A stretch of 64,000 bases of DNA from NCBI RefSeq assembly GCF_021018895.1, contig NC_079377.1, positions 8,686,501-8,750,500 of the forward strand, written 5' to 3'. The notes under the pieces were generated by a model, which was given only the letters and a program-made list of their open reading frames with translations, was not told where the DNA came from and made no database searches. Shown piece after piece: positions 41,749 through 55,186 of this stretch (positions within the stretch are counted from its first letter, which is position 1; every line of letters begins with the position of its first letter). Position numbers and translations under genes: made by a program. Source of the stretch: Seriola aureovittata. Taxonomy: Eukaryota; Chordata; Actinopteri; Carangiformes; Carangidae.

Positions 41749-44084
41749 TTGGAAAATTTTTTTTTTTTTCTATACACATTTAACTTTATTAGAGCCACCG
41801 GTTTTATCTTTTACTTTAATGTTTAGAACACACACACACACTCATTGTGGTGTGTCTCTATGGGTTAGTGATAGTATGCGACTAGCTGTACTCTGAGCTT
41901 TAATGTGTAGTTGATATACTTATTTTAAGCTCATTTAACTGTTTAATTGGTCACTGTCACAGATGAAGAAACTGTTGAGCTTGAGATGAGCAGTTTTCAG
42001 TTGAATTTATGACTAATATTGTTTTTTTTGTTGTCTGTGAAACATTGCATTCATTCTGTGTGGTAAAAGTCCCCTTCAAGCTTTTAAATAAGCTTAACTA
42101 ATCGAAAGACATGACACAGATTAGAGGGCCGGAATGATTTCTGCTTTTTCTTTCAAACAGTTACTGTATGTTATGACAAAAAGTGGAAATTCAAGGACCA
42201 GAAGAGCCTCATGTTTCACTCCAGAATTGTACCTGTACTCCCTTTAAAGACCTAATGTTTGGAGCTGATGTGGTCCATTAGAGCTGGCCGGCGGGATATG
42301 TCGAAGCTAACGTTTATAACAAGATCCCTCTGCTGTGGGCCTCTCTGTATTCCTGTTATAATGAATCAGGCTGCCAGGGTAACGCTGACCTTGCGTTTCC
42401 CATGATCTGGGTTTAGGCCAACCTTGCTTCAGCTCATCTCTTCCTGCACCTTGTTCCTCGTCTCCTCAGGTGTGATATGAATGTGGGTTTATCTCTGTGT
42501 TTGTGTGTAGGTGAGGTTTGTTATGCCAGGTGGTAAATTGAAATGGGGATTTGCGTCCAGCAGGAGCTTGGGTACCCAGCGTCCCTTTTCACGGGTCACA
42601 GATCTCACTTCAGTACATCCCTCTGGCACACTGGTATAGTCCCTGCTGTGCCCACAGCTGCACTCTATACTGAAAGACCTCCTTCCAAATTGACAAATAC
42701 ACTCGTATATATACTCAGGGGAGTGAAGCAGTGTGTTCCAGATCATGTTTCCTTGGAAGCCAGTCTGCAGGAGTAGTGTGTAATGTCAAGTGATGGATGC
42801 AGTCCTTCTAATCTGCACCCCATGTGTCATTGATGGATGTGGATGACTGGTTGACTGGTTAGGAGATTGTGTAAGCTCATTAGCATCGCTATCAGTGTCA
42901 AGGTGCCTGGACTCCTCTGCCCTTAGTGATCCCTGCATGCACATGCATGCATAGAATAACACTTGTTTGGTTTTACTCTGACCCTGCATCTACTAAATGC
43001 ATAATGGATGGTGTGGTCAGCTTATGCTTTCGAAATGCATATCAGCTTGGCGAGGGCAAGTGTGACTCATTAGATTCAATGAGTTTCATTTTAATGTGTT
43101 TTCCGAAACCATGACTGGGTTTTTTGTCATACTCAAGAGCACTTTAAATGTTTACCCCCTACACATCATCTAAACACAGACAGAATGAAACACTTAACCT
43201 GTGGCTGATACAGCTGGGAGATCTGGGCTGTGAGAGATTCAAACAATGTGTGTCAGGCATTCCTGCCGGTGGGAGTGTGGTTTCCTGGACTTGTTAATAT
43301 TAGCTATGAAGTCAGAAGAATACACAGTCTGAGCTCTGTCACAGAAGGCTTTGATCAGCCAATGAGACCAACAGGGAGTCGGCAAGAGTCATCCAAAGTG
43401 GGCGAATCTTGTGGGCAGCAACAGAATGGGGTCTTGCAGGACTAAACGGAAATGTGGTGGGGGATTGTTTATTGCTTCTTAAAAACATAGGTACGGACCA
43501 TTTGGATATCTATTTTTGTGCAATATGTCCATAAGAAGGCAAAACCAATACAACAAAAGACGAAACTACATGTGTAGGTGCCCATTTGAGTGCATGTTAT
43601 TGAGATGTGCCCTGAGGTTGCTAGTGCTGGAATTGTAGGCTAGGCTAACTGTATCTTACAGAGCTTGCATACAACTTTATCTTGAGGTGCCACAATTTTG
43701 CCGTCTACTGACCAAAGTCTTAAGTATTTCCAAATGGGGCTTTTTGGATTGCTCAGAGTGTAACTCACTCTCTCTGCGGCCGAACTGGGTTGTGAAACTT
43801 TTTGAAACCTTTTGTAATTGAATTGAAAAAACATTGGATAAAAGGTTGGGTGATTGATTGTTTATCAAGGTATTTATCAAGCAAAAATAACAAAAATCAT
43901 CTGGTTCCTTTTTAACAAATATGAGGAGTTTATGCATTTCTTTGTTTCATATCACTTTGTTTATGTTGAGATTCTGCTCAGACAGAACTGCAATCTGAAG
44001 ATGTATCTTGGGCTCTGGGAGCTTATGATGGGATGTTGCAGTTAGTTGATGTTTTAACAAGACAAGAATTCACTTCAGTACTTC
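41749..44084. other. Intronic spacer
   Basis: Nothing beyond AT-rich spacer, T runs (41757-41769) and a short CA run (~41829-41841). No gene supported. Confidence 0.6.
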
Positions 44085-44510
44085 CTCACAGCAGTAAAAT
44101 GCTAACATACTCACAATGAGAATGCTAACATGTTGATGTTAATGTGGTGTTATGTTTACCACGTTCACCATCTTAGTATGTTAGCTTGCTAACATTTGCC
44201 AATTAGCACTAAACACAAAGTACAGCTGAGGCTGATGGAAATGTCATTAGTTTTGCAGGTATTTGGTCATGAACCAATTCAAACAAATTGAAATTTTGAC
44301 CTTAAGGGATAAAAAGATTTGAGTAGCTGTTGCTGTCTGTTAAAGGGGATTGCCATTTAATTGGAGTTATGGTCAAGTATTTTCCACATCAGTATATTTC
44401 AACATGAAGAGCTGTCTATCAGTGTCCTATGCTCACGTCTTTGATAATAACAAGAGGCAATGAAGATGACGTTAGATGAAAAGTTAAGTAATCACCAAAG
44501 TAATTTTAAC
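44085..44510. repeat. Interspersed 'GCTAACATGTTGATG' repeat, interrupted
   Basis: Left part 44085-44305: ATGCTAACATGTTGATGTTA, CACGTTCACCATCTTAGTAT, TTAGCACTAAACACAAAGTA and CATTAGTTTTGCAGGTATTT, ending GAAATTTTGACCT. The right part resumes at 44465 with GATGACGTTAGATGAAAAGT and AATCACCAAAGT. In copies I remember from other fish, these two parts are contiguous; here they are split by 44306-44464. Confidence 0.65.
44306..44464. repeat. Second copy of the 158-bp segment, inserted in a repeat
   Basis: Direct-orientation copy of 41591-41748. Its flanks belong to the interrupted interspersed repeat, so this copy is the younger one. At the right junction, ATGA is shared between the segment end and the expected repeat sequence, which is compatible with microhomology. 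Confidence 0.85.
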
Positions 44511-45408
44511 TCAGTTGTCATACCCAATGCTAGCATGGCTAAAAGGTACTACCTTCAAGATAGCATGGTACTAATATGCATTAGCATTTACTATTTCACA
44601 TTATTCACGTAGCAGCGCAAACTGTGGTATATCAGGCAGATCATCCTCATGCATGAATATTCAAATTAAGCATCAATGTCGTGACATTCAACTCACTCAC
44701 TTATCATTAATGATCAGTACTGGTAATGAATACATGTGATCTGAACATGTAATCACACCTACTAGCTTAATCTAATCAGATGGTTTTATGTTTGTAGTTG
44801 AAAATATGATTTACATTGCTGGAGTGCAGCTGTTTAATTGAACCATTTCATTAGCACTTGCCAATCCCTTTCTCCCTTTTTTTTTCCATGCCGTTGATGT
44901 TGCCCATCCCACTCTGGGCGAGCTGTTACCCATACTAATGCAGAGCAGGATTTTAGCGGAACCACTGTAGAGAGCTCATTCAAGGGGTTTTAAAGGGGGG
45001 TTGGGTTTAGCAGGGCTGTCACTCTCTCATTGAGGAGCAGAGTAGTCCGCCTCAACACATCTTACTTCAATACAAAGAGAGGCTGTGATGTACATACAAA
45101 TGAGCCCATAATAGGTGGTTTTGTCACTCAATTCCTTCTTAGTTTAATCTGACAAATACACCCTCTGTGTGCCTATGTGTGTATGTGTATCATTTGTGCG
45201 TTCAAGTGTGCGTATGTGCACTTTTCACACATTCATGCTCGTGTTTTGAAGAGTCTGGTAAATAGAAACTCAACTCAGCCCCCCGTATTCTTACTCAATC
45301 CCCTCACTCCTGCCCTCACTCCCCCCTCAGCCTAAATCCTGGGAAAAGCAAAACATTGTTCATTCTCGGTGTGCATGACCTGCAGGAGATGGTGTGTAAA
45401 GCAGGAAG

Positions 45409-45424
45409 TAATTAGAGCTAATTA
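45409..45424. promoter_or_regulatory. Paired homeodomain core motifs TAATTA-N4-TAATTA
   Basis: TAATTAGAGCTAATTA holds two palindromic TAATTA homeodomain cores 4 bp apart, with TTTAATCAT 9 bp further on. Chance occurrence in AT-rich DNA is possible; regulatory function is inference. Confidence 0.25.
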
Positions 45425-48400
45425 TTCTGCTTTAATCATAGAAAAAAACTCCATGGCTGCCGCCTCGCCAGTGTCGTTGGTTAACCAGCGTTCTCACCAT
45501 ATAATTATTGTTCATAGTGGTTCGTTGTTCACAGTGAGACAGAAAGGCAAAGGCACATGATGCCCTTGGTTACAGTCAATCTGAGTCATCTGAATGTGCG
45601 TCAGAAATCTCTGATAAATTTGCTGGTATCAGACGCCAAACACGTCCACATTCCACATCTTTGTTGTTATACAACTCCCCTCAAACCTTCATTTAAAGCC
45701 CTTTCCTGTATTTTTTTGTTTTTAATGCTTTAGACCTCTCATCCTTTCCAGTAGGAACAAATTCTCATAGGAAACTTTGTTCATTTATTGCAAGTCATTC
45801 TGGACAAGTTGAACGACATCTCTGGAGTTCTCAGTTAATTTCTCTTCTACCCTTGCGGGCCAGCACTGCTGTCTGTCATCTCGATTTGCAATTCACAGCT
45901 AAAGTCCTGGCCTGACAATATCCGAAAATGTGCAGTCAGTGCACAGAGTCCATGTGCTCATAAATTTTGGTCTGCAATCTGCCCATTTCCATATGGACAT
46001 TACAAAGCTTTACTTGCTGCTATGTGAATATGCAAAGTATCATTTGTGCTTCACCAAGGGATTATTGGTGTAACATCTGCATGTGAACAGCTGTATTACA
46101 AAATTGTATGTCTGCTGTTTGGAAATCAATGCACAAAATTTAATTTTTAATTAAGATATGATGTTTTTGGAAAGCATCTCCAGATGTGTACCAGGTGCAA
46201 TTGCAAAACTTTTAAGGATTGTTGTTCTTTTTTTTCGGAAGTTTACTTTGCTCTGATGAAGCTTTTTTCTGCTGAAACTCATAAATCTGATAAATCAAAC
46301 AATGGTAAATTACATCTACAAGGCTGCATCATCCTTTTATCTATTGAGAGTTCTACTTCAGTTGATATGATAGTTCACTATTCAGAGTACATTCTAATAA
46401 ACTAACCAAATGAGTTATTTAAGTTTTTATTTGACACGTGTGAAGAGTTTTGTCTACTATAATACATAACAGTGGAACACCGTCCACTGCATGAACATCA
46501 GCTGATAATATTACCTGTTTTCTTTACACATTTCCCTTACAGTGATACCTATTCAGTGGCAGCTCAGTGAGCCACCTCTCTTCCTCTCTGTCACATCAAT
46601 GTAGTGGCAGCATCCAGGCACGAATCTGTTGTGTCCCACACACTATAGATTACTAGCAGCTGACAGGTGGAATCTGGTCCACATGCCAAGGCTCAGTCAC
46701 ACGAGTGTCGACCCCACGGCTTGTTCACAAGTACCTGGGGGGAAGTGAGCCCTAATTGCCAGGGGAAATGGGACGGCCTTACAGGGAGGCTTCTATTGTA
46801 CCCAAGGCAATTAACTTAGCTTCTTTCATCTGAGCGTCTCCTTTGAAAAAAGACATTGTACTTAGCTGCCCGGTGAGCACCAGGATGGGATTGAGCAGCT
46901 GCATTCCACCGCAGTGCCAGCAGGAAGGTGTGTGTGTATGTCAGGGATTGTTATTGGGACACCACAGACGCACTGTCCTTGATTGCTTGACCGTGTCGTG
47001 TCCCCAATGCTTGTCCAGTGAAAGACTTCCACTTCTTCAATGCTGTCAAGACAATAAGCATTGTGATCCCTGGGCCTCTACAGTTAAATAACAGCTGAGT
47101 CTGTCTAGACCTTCAACTCTGTGATTTCTCTTCACTATTTTACCTCAGAGAAGTTAGCACGGAGCCTGAACTTACTTTATAGCCCAGTTGTTGCAGTGAG
47201 CTGCTTGATCTTCTGCCTGACTTCTTATTGCTCTTTTTGAAGCCAGAGAACTGTTTGGGCGATTGGATATATGCCTTCAGGGACTTGGCTTACTGTAGCA
47301 AACCCTGGACCAAAATGGGCCCAGCTCTTTACATCTTTGAAAGAGGTAGATGATGTGTGCCGAACCAGGGTTGAGGCGATACTGGAGGGGAGTGGGGGGG
47401 GGTCGCGACACATCATGCTAGACACCATAACCAGGTTAAGGGAACAATGGGAGACCTGAGGAGGAGGGGATGAGACGCTGGTCTGTGAAGTTCTGCAGCC
47501 AAGCATTTACGATAGTCCTCTGCATGTCTGCTTCCCAGTGGAGTGGAAAGGAGGCCATGCAAGGCTGAGGGAAGCCAAGCTGTGCTGGGCCAAGGCATGT
47601 GGAGGAAGAGGTGGGATCCAAAGAATGGTGGGGGCAGACACCCCACACCCTGAACACTACACTGTGAAAGAGAAACTGACAGCCACAAATTAATTCAACA
47701 TTTCAGTGAATCATCTCTTCATTTGGTTTCACTAATCCACCGCTCCCCTCTTTCTTTCCTGTACTCCCTCTTCTATTCTCCCCCCTCTGTACCCACGCAC
47801 CCTTTGTAACCCTCTTCAAACCATCCAAACTCCTAAAACTCCAGGATGTCTGGAAAGAAAATTTCAGCTGGGTTGCATTATCTTTCCCTTCCTCCTACTC
47901 ATCTACATTTAATTAAAACATCAGAGATAACACACAAGTGTTTGGGAGTGTGAAACAGTGCTGATCTTTGGGGAACATATGGCACTGAGTTTCTGTGACC
48001 CACTTTTTCATTAACCGCTGTACCCTGCAGGAATTTTGCAACTGATTAAGTTGTTACTGTGTTTGGAGATCTTTTTTTTTTTTTTTCCTACTATGTGGTT
48101 CAAGCACAGTTCTTAAGAACCTCAAATGACTGTATGTAAAGTTCAGTTGGGGACAATAATTGATTCTTAGATGCTTTGTGTGAACAATTCGACATCAATG
48201 CAACAACTCCTTAATCAGAATTTTAAATTAGTGCTTTATGAATAAATCTTTTTTATTGAGGAGTAGGCAGAGTTCAAGAAACCAGAATGTTAAAAGAACA
48301 AAGTGTGCGAGGTTAATAGTTTGAATCTTAAACCATTTGTATTTTGAAAAGAAGAAAGGCAGACTAGGGGAATCAGAAATTAAGATGAATCAAGAATTGT

Positions 48401-50057
48401 TTTGTAATTAAATCCTGGCACTTTGAATAGAGATTATACCAAATTGCAGTACACCTAGTACCTGCCAGTCCTGATGTTAAGTAGATTCATTTGTTTATGT
48501 TCATTGCACTAATGTAGTTCTGCAGTTATCATGCCCACTGTCATCTTACCTCCTCGCCTTATGTCTTCACAAACAGTAAACATAGTTGACCTCCTGGTTT
48601 CTGCTCCAGAGAAACTGATGAGATTGAGGACCTTCCTTCCAGCACCATGTGCAGGTCACCAGAGGAAAATAACCGAAAGACACCTTCTTAATAAAACATT
48701 CATCATGGTTTCATTACCTCACAGTGGTTTGTGTCTGTGTGGCTGCACTGTTGTAATATACATGTCGGTAGCTGGTCTCTGTTGAGTGCTCATGGTTGCT
48801 AAAGCAGTAGTGGTGCTTTAGACCTCTCGTCCTGCAGCCCCAGCCTTCCCTTTGCCCTTATGCTGCTCACTCAAGGAAAGGAGCTTGACGGTCCAGTGGC
48901 TCTCGCTGTGAATACCTATCATTGTCCCTGTGGTTTGGGGGAACTCTAGAGGCTGGCGTAGGACACGCTGGCTGGCGTTCAGGAACTCTGCAGGGCCAGA
49001 GATTAGCAAGGCATGGCAGGATCCCTGATAACTGACACCCTCCACGCAGGCATCTGAGCCGCTCTCCCATCCCGCTAAAGACTACAGCCACAAAGACGCC
49101 TTTCAGCGCTCGGCACGGTGGCGCTAATCCCCTTAGCACAAAGACCTGAGCCACCGATAGCATCTAAATAACTCTTCAGTAAATGTCATTTGCCTGAATT
49201 AGCTGTATAGTATCTCCCGATGCCGCTGGATTGCATTATGGGGCGTACAGAAAATATTTGTGCCTGTTGTGATTTCTCTTAATGTGCTGTTGAGTGCTGG
49301 CGTTTAATAAGCCATGAGGACAGGTCGCCCACTGAGCTGGTCTGCCAGTGGCTGTTTGGCCCGAGGGTTGGGGTCAATTTAGTACTGCCCCTTTGTCAAA
49401 TGCATCCTTAACATTCATGTGGCATCTGACCGTCTTACTGTTGGCCCTCACTGACACCATAGCCTTTTAACCCTTGGAGGGGAGCGTCTGGATGGGGCAG
49501 GACTTGGTGGGTGAACACTTAACATCCATACAGTTGATATTGCCTCAGATTTCTTTTATGTGAAATGGCCTCAAGGCATTGTCTCGACTGCAGGCTTATT
49601 CAGGTCACCAAATGTCCTATTGAGGTTAGATTGAACTTGCAGTGTGGTTGTCACATAAAGGGTAAAGAAGCATTGATGCCTGTGAGGAGACGGAGGACAA
49701 ACAGCGAAGGAAAACTGCCTTTTTCTGCTCTGGTTTAACAAACAGTTTCTACTGCAGAGTATTTCTGAAAATGCTTTTTGCAAGACCAGAATCATGCCAT
49801 GCTCATATTAAATATCAATGAAGGAAAATATTTAACAAGTCAGCATGAAGCAAACAAAATACAGCAGCCAAAGGAAACTGTCACTGGTGAATTAACATTA
49901 ACTCTCCTGCCTTTGAAGGATAAACATACTGGGAGGGTGGCTGCTTGAAGATAGGAGGATCATTGCCTCTCTCAGCAAAAATAAATTACCCTTAATTGAC
50001 CTTTGACCACTGGTGAGGCTCCCTCTCCCAGGAGGATTATTGTCCTGCCTGCTCGTG

Positions 50058-50071
50058 GTTGCCACGGAAAC
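50058..50071. promoter_or_regulatory. RFX-like X-box
   Basis: GTTGCCACGGAAAC matches the X-box form GTTGCCNNGGNAAC at every fixed position. It lies in a short GC-richer patch of the presumed ptk7 intron. Confidence 0.3.
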
Positions 50072-51805
50072 GCCTGTTGGAAGATGCTGTCTGGTCAGAG
50101 AAATGCATGGGGGATGCTCTGAGTGCCTCAGGTTACCCCAACCCACCTTTCATATTGTGACACACAAACCACCACCTTCTTACAAACAAATTGTGTAAAC
50201 GCTCAACCTTCCCTCGTGTGCTCTTGTACTTGCATCTGGTTATATGATGTGTTCATTTCACGATTGATGACCAGTAGGCTACTCCCATAACCAAAGGAGA
50301 ATTCTTTCCATCTCTTTATAATGCAGCTCACATTCCCTCCTTGTGTCAGCCTATCAGCCACTTACAAGGGCATGTCTGGGTCTTCCTTAGACAAGACCTT
50401 GAGCAGCGCAGGGCTGCAGATCAATACATTTCACTGAAATGGAGAATGGAAACAAACAGCCTGTTTGTAGAGGTCTTCAAAGCATGAATGATCCTTAGCC
50501 CAGTGTTTTCGCTCTCCTCCCTGCTGTCCCACTGGTCCAGGATGAGTTTCAGAGTTTGAAAGGGGAGTTTTACTCACTACAGTGCCTTGTACCTCCCAGC
50601 TTCAATTCAATAGGGCTGATACCTGAGAACTGGACCAGGGCTGTGTTAGCCCTATAGCCTGGCTTGTGGTTGGAAAAACAGACCAGACTGTTACTGGACG
50701 CCAGAGATGGGTGGGCCATGGGGCTGAAATTAGACATGCAGATACTCCTGTTTTTACTGTGTAACATGATCCATTATTGTTTGGCATTTGCTAGTAAAGC
50801 ATCACTGTTCTGTCGGGAAAGAGATCTTTTTGGTAGCAACAGGCAATTTAAAAGTCAAGGGAATGCTCTTTCACTGAAGCTCGCCCCGTCCATGAAGCCT
50901 GAGGAAAATCATTAAATCACTAGGTCTGGAGGCAGCGGTCACCATTGATGTGAGGAGAGGCAGAGCTGCTCTTTGTGCTACTGATACACGGGTGGGGGCG
51001 AGACAGTTACTGATGATGCTTAACAACGAGGGGTTTCCTTTACACCTTTTAAAAGCTGTGTGAGATTTATTGGACATCCTTCTTTTGAAGATGTTCAAAG
51101 ATGAACTTGAGGCAGTGGGACTCAGGTGGGTTATGCTCATGTTAGTTAACTCTGGTTTGTTAACTGGAGTTTCATGTTGGTCTTTTGTCCTCTGTAAGGC
51201 AACAGCATGGAGAACTCAGTCTATTAAACAACAAGCATAGACTTTGCTCTGTGGTTTGACTTGCTTGTTTCCAGAGGTTTGGTGACATAGTGAGTACTCA
51301 CAGGGCTGGTTGGTAAACCACTGTACTGCACAGTACTACTGTAATTGACCAGCTAGGGAACATGTTAATGCTAGTCAGTCAATTTCATTCAATAAAGAGT
51401 TTTTCAATGGGAATAAAACCTGTGTGAGCTAACGTTTACACAATTAATAAAAAAAAAAAAATCAAAAAGACGCATTTGTGCTATTGACTCTTATTTCATA
51501 ACTGTTGCCAAACCATTCCTCACAGGTGAAACTGTAAAAGAGGAAGTTGGATCAAAGTGGATGGTCCAACAGAGCTAATATGTGATGAAAGCTTCCTCTG
51601 CTTTGGCCTCTCCAGCTGTTCATTTTCACCATAATCAAGACGGCTTGTTATCCGTCCATAGTACAAATTTCATCATTTCAATCATTGTGCCTTTTTTTTT
51701 TGAGTGAGGACAGTAGAGTGAGGACAGGAAATGAGGGCAAAGAGATAGGGAAAGACCTGCAACAAAAGCCTCCGGCCAGAGTCAAACCAGAGCTCATGGT
51801 CTATT

Positions 51806-52110
51806 TTAGGGCTGCACAATTAATTGAAATATTATCGAAATCGCAATATGGCCAAGTGCAATATCCAAGTCCCTGGAGCTGTAATTTTGTTGATAAAGGT
51901 AAATGAAGCTCTGAGATGCCCCAGCCTACAAATCATATTCTTCAGACGTAGGCTAAGGGAACATGCTTGTTTGGTACAAGACCCAACAAACTCATCATCA
52001 TTTTGTATTTTTTTTCAGTGAAGATTAAATGAAAAAATTACCATTCCAACTGAAATCGTGAACTACGCCACAATCAGAATATCTGCCAAAATAGTTGAAG
52101 TATTATTTAT
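51806..52110. repeat. 'AGGGCTGCACAATTAAT' interspersed element
   Basis: TAGGGCTGCACAATTAATTG, ATTATCGAAATCGCAATATG, AGATGCCCCAGCCTACAAAT, TTCAGACGTAGGCTAAGGGA and GTGAACTACGCCACAATCAG are marks of a common non-autonomous teleost element. The left terminus is clear; the right terminus is eroded into an A/T-rich run after ~52090. Confidence 0.65.
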
Positions 52111-55103
52111 TTTATTTTTTTTATTTTTTCACCTCTGGTCCAAACCTCAAAGTCCAAAGTTGAACTTGACCCAAAATATATGTATTGGTTTACTTTCACC
52201 CCCCAAGATTAAATCTTCTGATGGTGGCAATTCGATTTACATGACTGTGTACATGACTCTGTTGACATACTTCAGCGTATCTACTTGTCGTCTGAAAGTA
52301 ACTCATTCCAGTGTCTCAATGATGTCAAGGCACCCAGAAGCCACTATCGGGGTTGTGTGACTCTGTGAATAGCTTGTGCATATACCTCCAAACCAGACGG
52401 TGTCCTGGAAACATTCACCTCGTACGAGCTCTGCGTTGAGTCGAACATCACGTCAGGCTACATATATGTGTTGCATTGTCCTTGTAATGGGACCTCCCCC
52501 TCAGGCTGGGAGAACTGGCAGAGACAGAACACCCTCCTGCTGTCTTTCTTTCTTTACTTAATCCTCTTATAAATAGGCCACTGTGTCTATTTTACAGGCA
52601 ATAAAGCAATGTGTTCTGAGCATGTTAGTAAGATTCAGGGTTGAGCGAGAGGGCAAGGGCTATCCCGTGGTGGCAAAGGTCTTACTTTTTTTTTTTTTTT
52701 TTTTTCTTTTGAAGACACTGCAAATCAGTTATCCACCTTTCTCTCACTTTTCGATGTTTGCTTTTATTAAGCTTTTCCTTCTCTGCTCTCTCTCCTCCTG
52801 TGGCGTTCAGACTGAGGCAAGATGAGCCCAAAACACTGGGAAGATAAATGGGGAGAGGGAGCCAGTGAAGGGGAAAAAAATAGATTTATGTTGCACCGCT
52901 CACGGGGCCCTTTAGAAAATGTAGTAGGTGCACCTTTTCATAGATCGTCCCTCTGAGGCAGAGAGAAAGCAAGAGAGGAAGATGTGTTGACCTGAACCGC
53001 TCTTTCCTGGATGAAAGCATTACCCACAAGCCCTTTGTTTTGGCCCACGAGACTACTCCTGCTGCTGCCGCCAAGGCTGATACTGCCAGCAATGATGAAC
53101 CGTAAATCCATCATGGCCATGTAGTTATGGGGAAATATATAAAGGATGAATAGATAGACTCATGTTTACACCTGGATTGATTTATCTCATCCAGTGCTCC
53201 ATTCACATGCACAGAGGTTTATGTGCCAGGAGGCATCAAGCTGTTACAACAGTGCTGCATTTTGTGAGAAGTACATTAAAGAAAAGCACCTTTCAGATAG
53301 AAATGTTCATGTTGCCCCTAAGGTCATACTAAAAAAAAAAAAAAAAAAAATACCAAAGTGATGCTGAAGAAAAGAATCCCTCTCCTGTTTGTGCCGTTGA
53401 GCCCATGGGTAACATTCTTGTTTTCTTTCTTCTCTCCTCATGTCTGCTTGGATGTGACTGATGCGGCCATTATCGTCAAAGGTAAGCTTAAATACATTTC
53501 CACTGCCTTGCAAGCCAAATACATTTAGTTTGAGGTCATGGGAAATGGCCAGTTGACTGCTTCACAGTAAGACTTGTACTGTCAGTATTGCCTAGCTGCT
53601 TAACCTTTTCGGGAAAACATTGATCTTAAAGAGAAGAGCTGACTTTGTTGAAATACATGACTAAAAAGCGTCTGTTTACAGTGATACAATAGTTTGTACT
53701 ACATTTCTGATTAGAACAAGAAAACGTCTGAGCTCCTTCTCTTGTTTGTTTGTAGAATATAAATAACTGATCAGGTAATAACAGAAGCTGAGTAAAAACT
53801 GAGCAATAGATAGCAGAATAATAACTCATTGTCAAACAAAGCAATTATAGACACAAGAGGCTGTATCATTTCATGTGCAAATGAAGCAATCTAAATTTAG
53901 TGGGGATAAATGAGTCCCTGGTTTGATTAGAGGTTTTCTGTAGATGCACTTTCTGTTATATCCTGTTGCATTCTGGGATGTCCTATTTTCAAGTTACTCT
54001 TGCTACACTAGTGTTGTATTTGAACACTGGTGCTTCTGCCTTTGCTCTGGAGTTGTTGATAGCTGATTCAACACTTAACACCTCTGCTGATATGTTTTGT
54101 GAAGGAAAATCCTGTATAATATTAGTCTAATTTCAAATGTGTGTGTTTTTCTGTCATGGATATAAAAGGTCTTTTTTTCTATACTGTATAAAATATATGA
54201 TTACTTGAAACTGAGCCCTGGGGCCTATCCACCAGTTAATGTAGTTCAAGAAGCTTATCACATATAGAAATCCTAAGCTTTACAAATGTAGGACTTATTG
54301 CAGGGTTCTGGTATTGGGTTGCATCATATAGTACAAGATTAGCCAGTAATGGGTAAGTCAGAGTAAGCTTTTGTGTGGTAAAGATAAGTCAAGTGTAAGC
54401 TGGCAGGCAAACTTCAGCTTTCTAACTCGTGTATAGATAAAGTGCCTACCCTTAGACAGACCACCTCTTCACTTCCATGACTTCAAACTGTCTTGAAGAA
54501 CTTCTGCTCTTCTGCTGCTGCATCTGTTAAAATAGGTCAAAATATACTTAGGCAGCCATTAGTATATCTGGGCAGGTCACCCAGTACAGGCTATACAGTA
54601 TGTGGGGAAACACTAAACCCCTATATAATGCAGGCTGCCTCCTCTCTGTAGAGGGAAATGTAAAGCAACTTAAGGGCAGAGGGAACAAAAATATTTGAAA
54701 GGGCACCAGCAGAGCGCTGATGTGGCCTGTGTGGGGTGGGTAAGGATGGCAATGATTATGGGATAGCAGCCTTACAGTGGTCTCCTAGGCAGGAGGCACA
54801 ACTCCGACAGTAAACCGCATTGTCCAATCGTGCTTAAAGACAAGCTCTGACAGAAAGACAGGAAGGGCTCCAGCTTCACACACAGGTAATTGGCTGTCGG
54901 CATGGGGGACAACTCAGCATGAGACCAGATTCTTTATTCCAGACACGCAGACGCACGTGCACACACACACACACACTCTCTTCCTCTTCTCTTCCTCCTC
55001 TCTTCACCTTTGAGAGAACTGCCTATAACAACAGCTGTGGCTCCGAACTCAGTTAGTATTCACACACAGCCAAGCAAGCCAATTAGTGGCCTTAGAGCGT
55101 ATA

Positions 55104-55105
<2 letters not shown>
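52111..55105. other. Intronic spacer
   Basis: No gene supported. Contains a 20-T run (52686-52705), a 20-A run (53331-53350) and a short CA run (~54959-54977). Confidence 0.6.

Positions 55106-55184
<79 letters not shown>
55106..55184. repeat. (GT)n microsatellite, ~79 bp
   Basis: Uninterrupted GT dinucleotide tract. Confidence 0.97.

Positions 55185-55186
<2 letters not shown>

Larger units (their letters stand above)
44511..51805. other. Intronic spacer with possible regulatory patches
   Basis: About 7.3 kb without a supported gene. It contains the homeodomain-type motif pair at 45409-45424, a repeat-free, GC-richer patch at 48850-49420 and an X-box at 50058-50071, each listed or discussed separately. 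T runs at ~48070-48086 and an A run at ~51450-51462. Open frames 47225-47688 (minus) show no domain. Confidence 0.55.
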
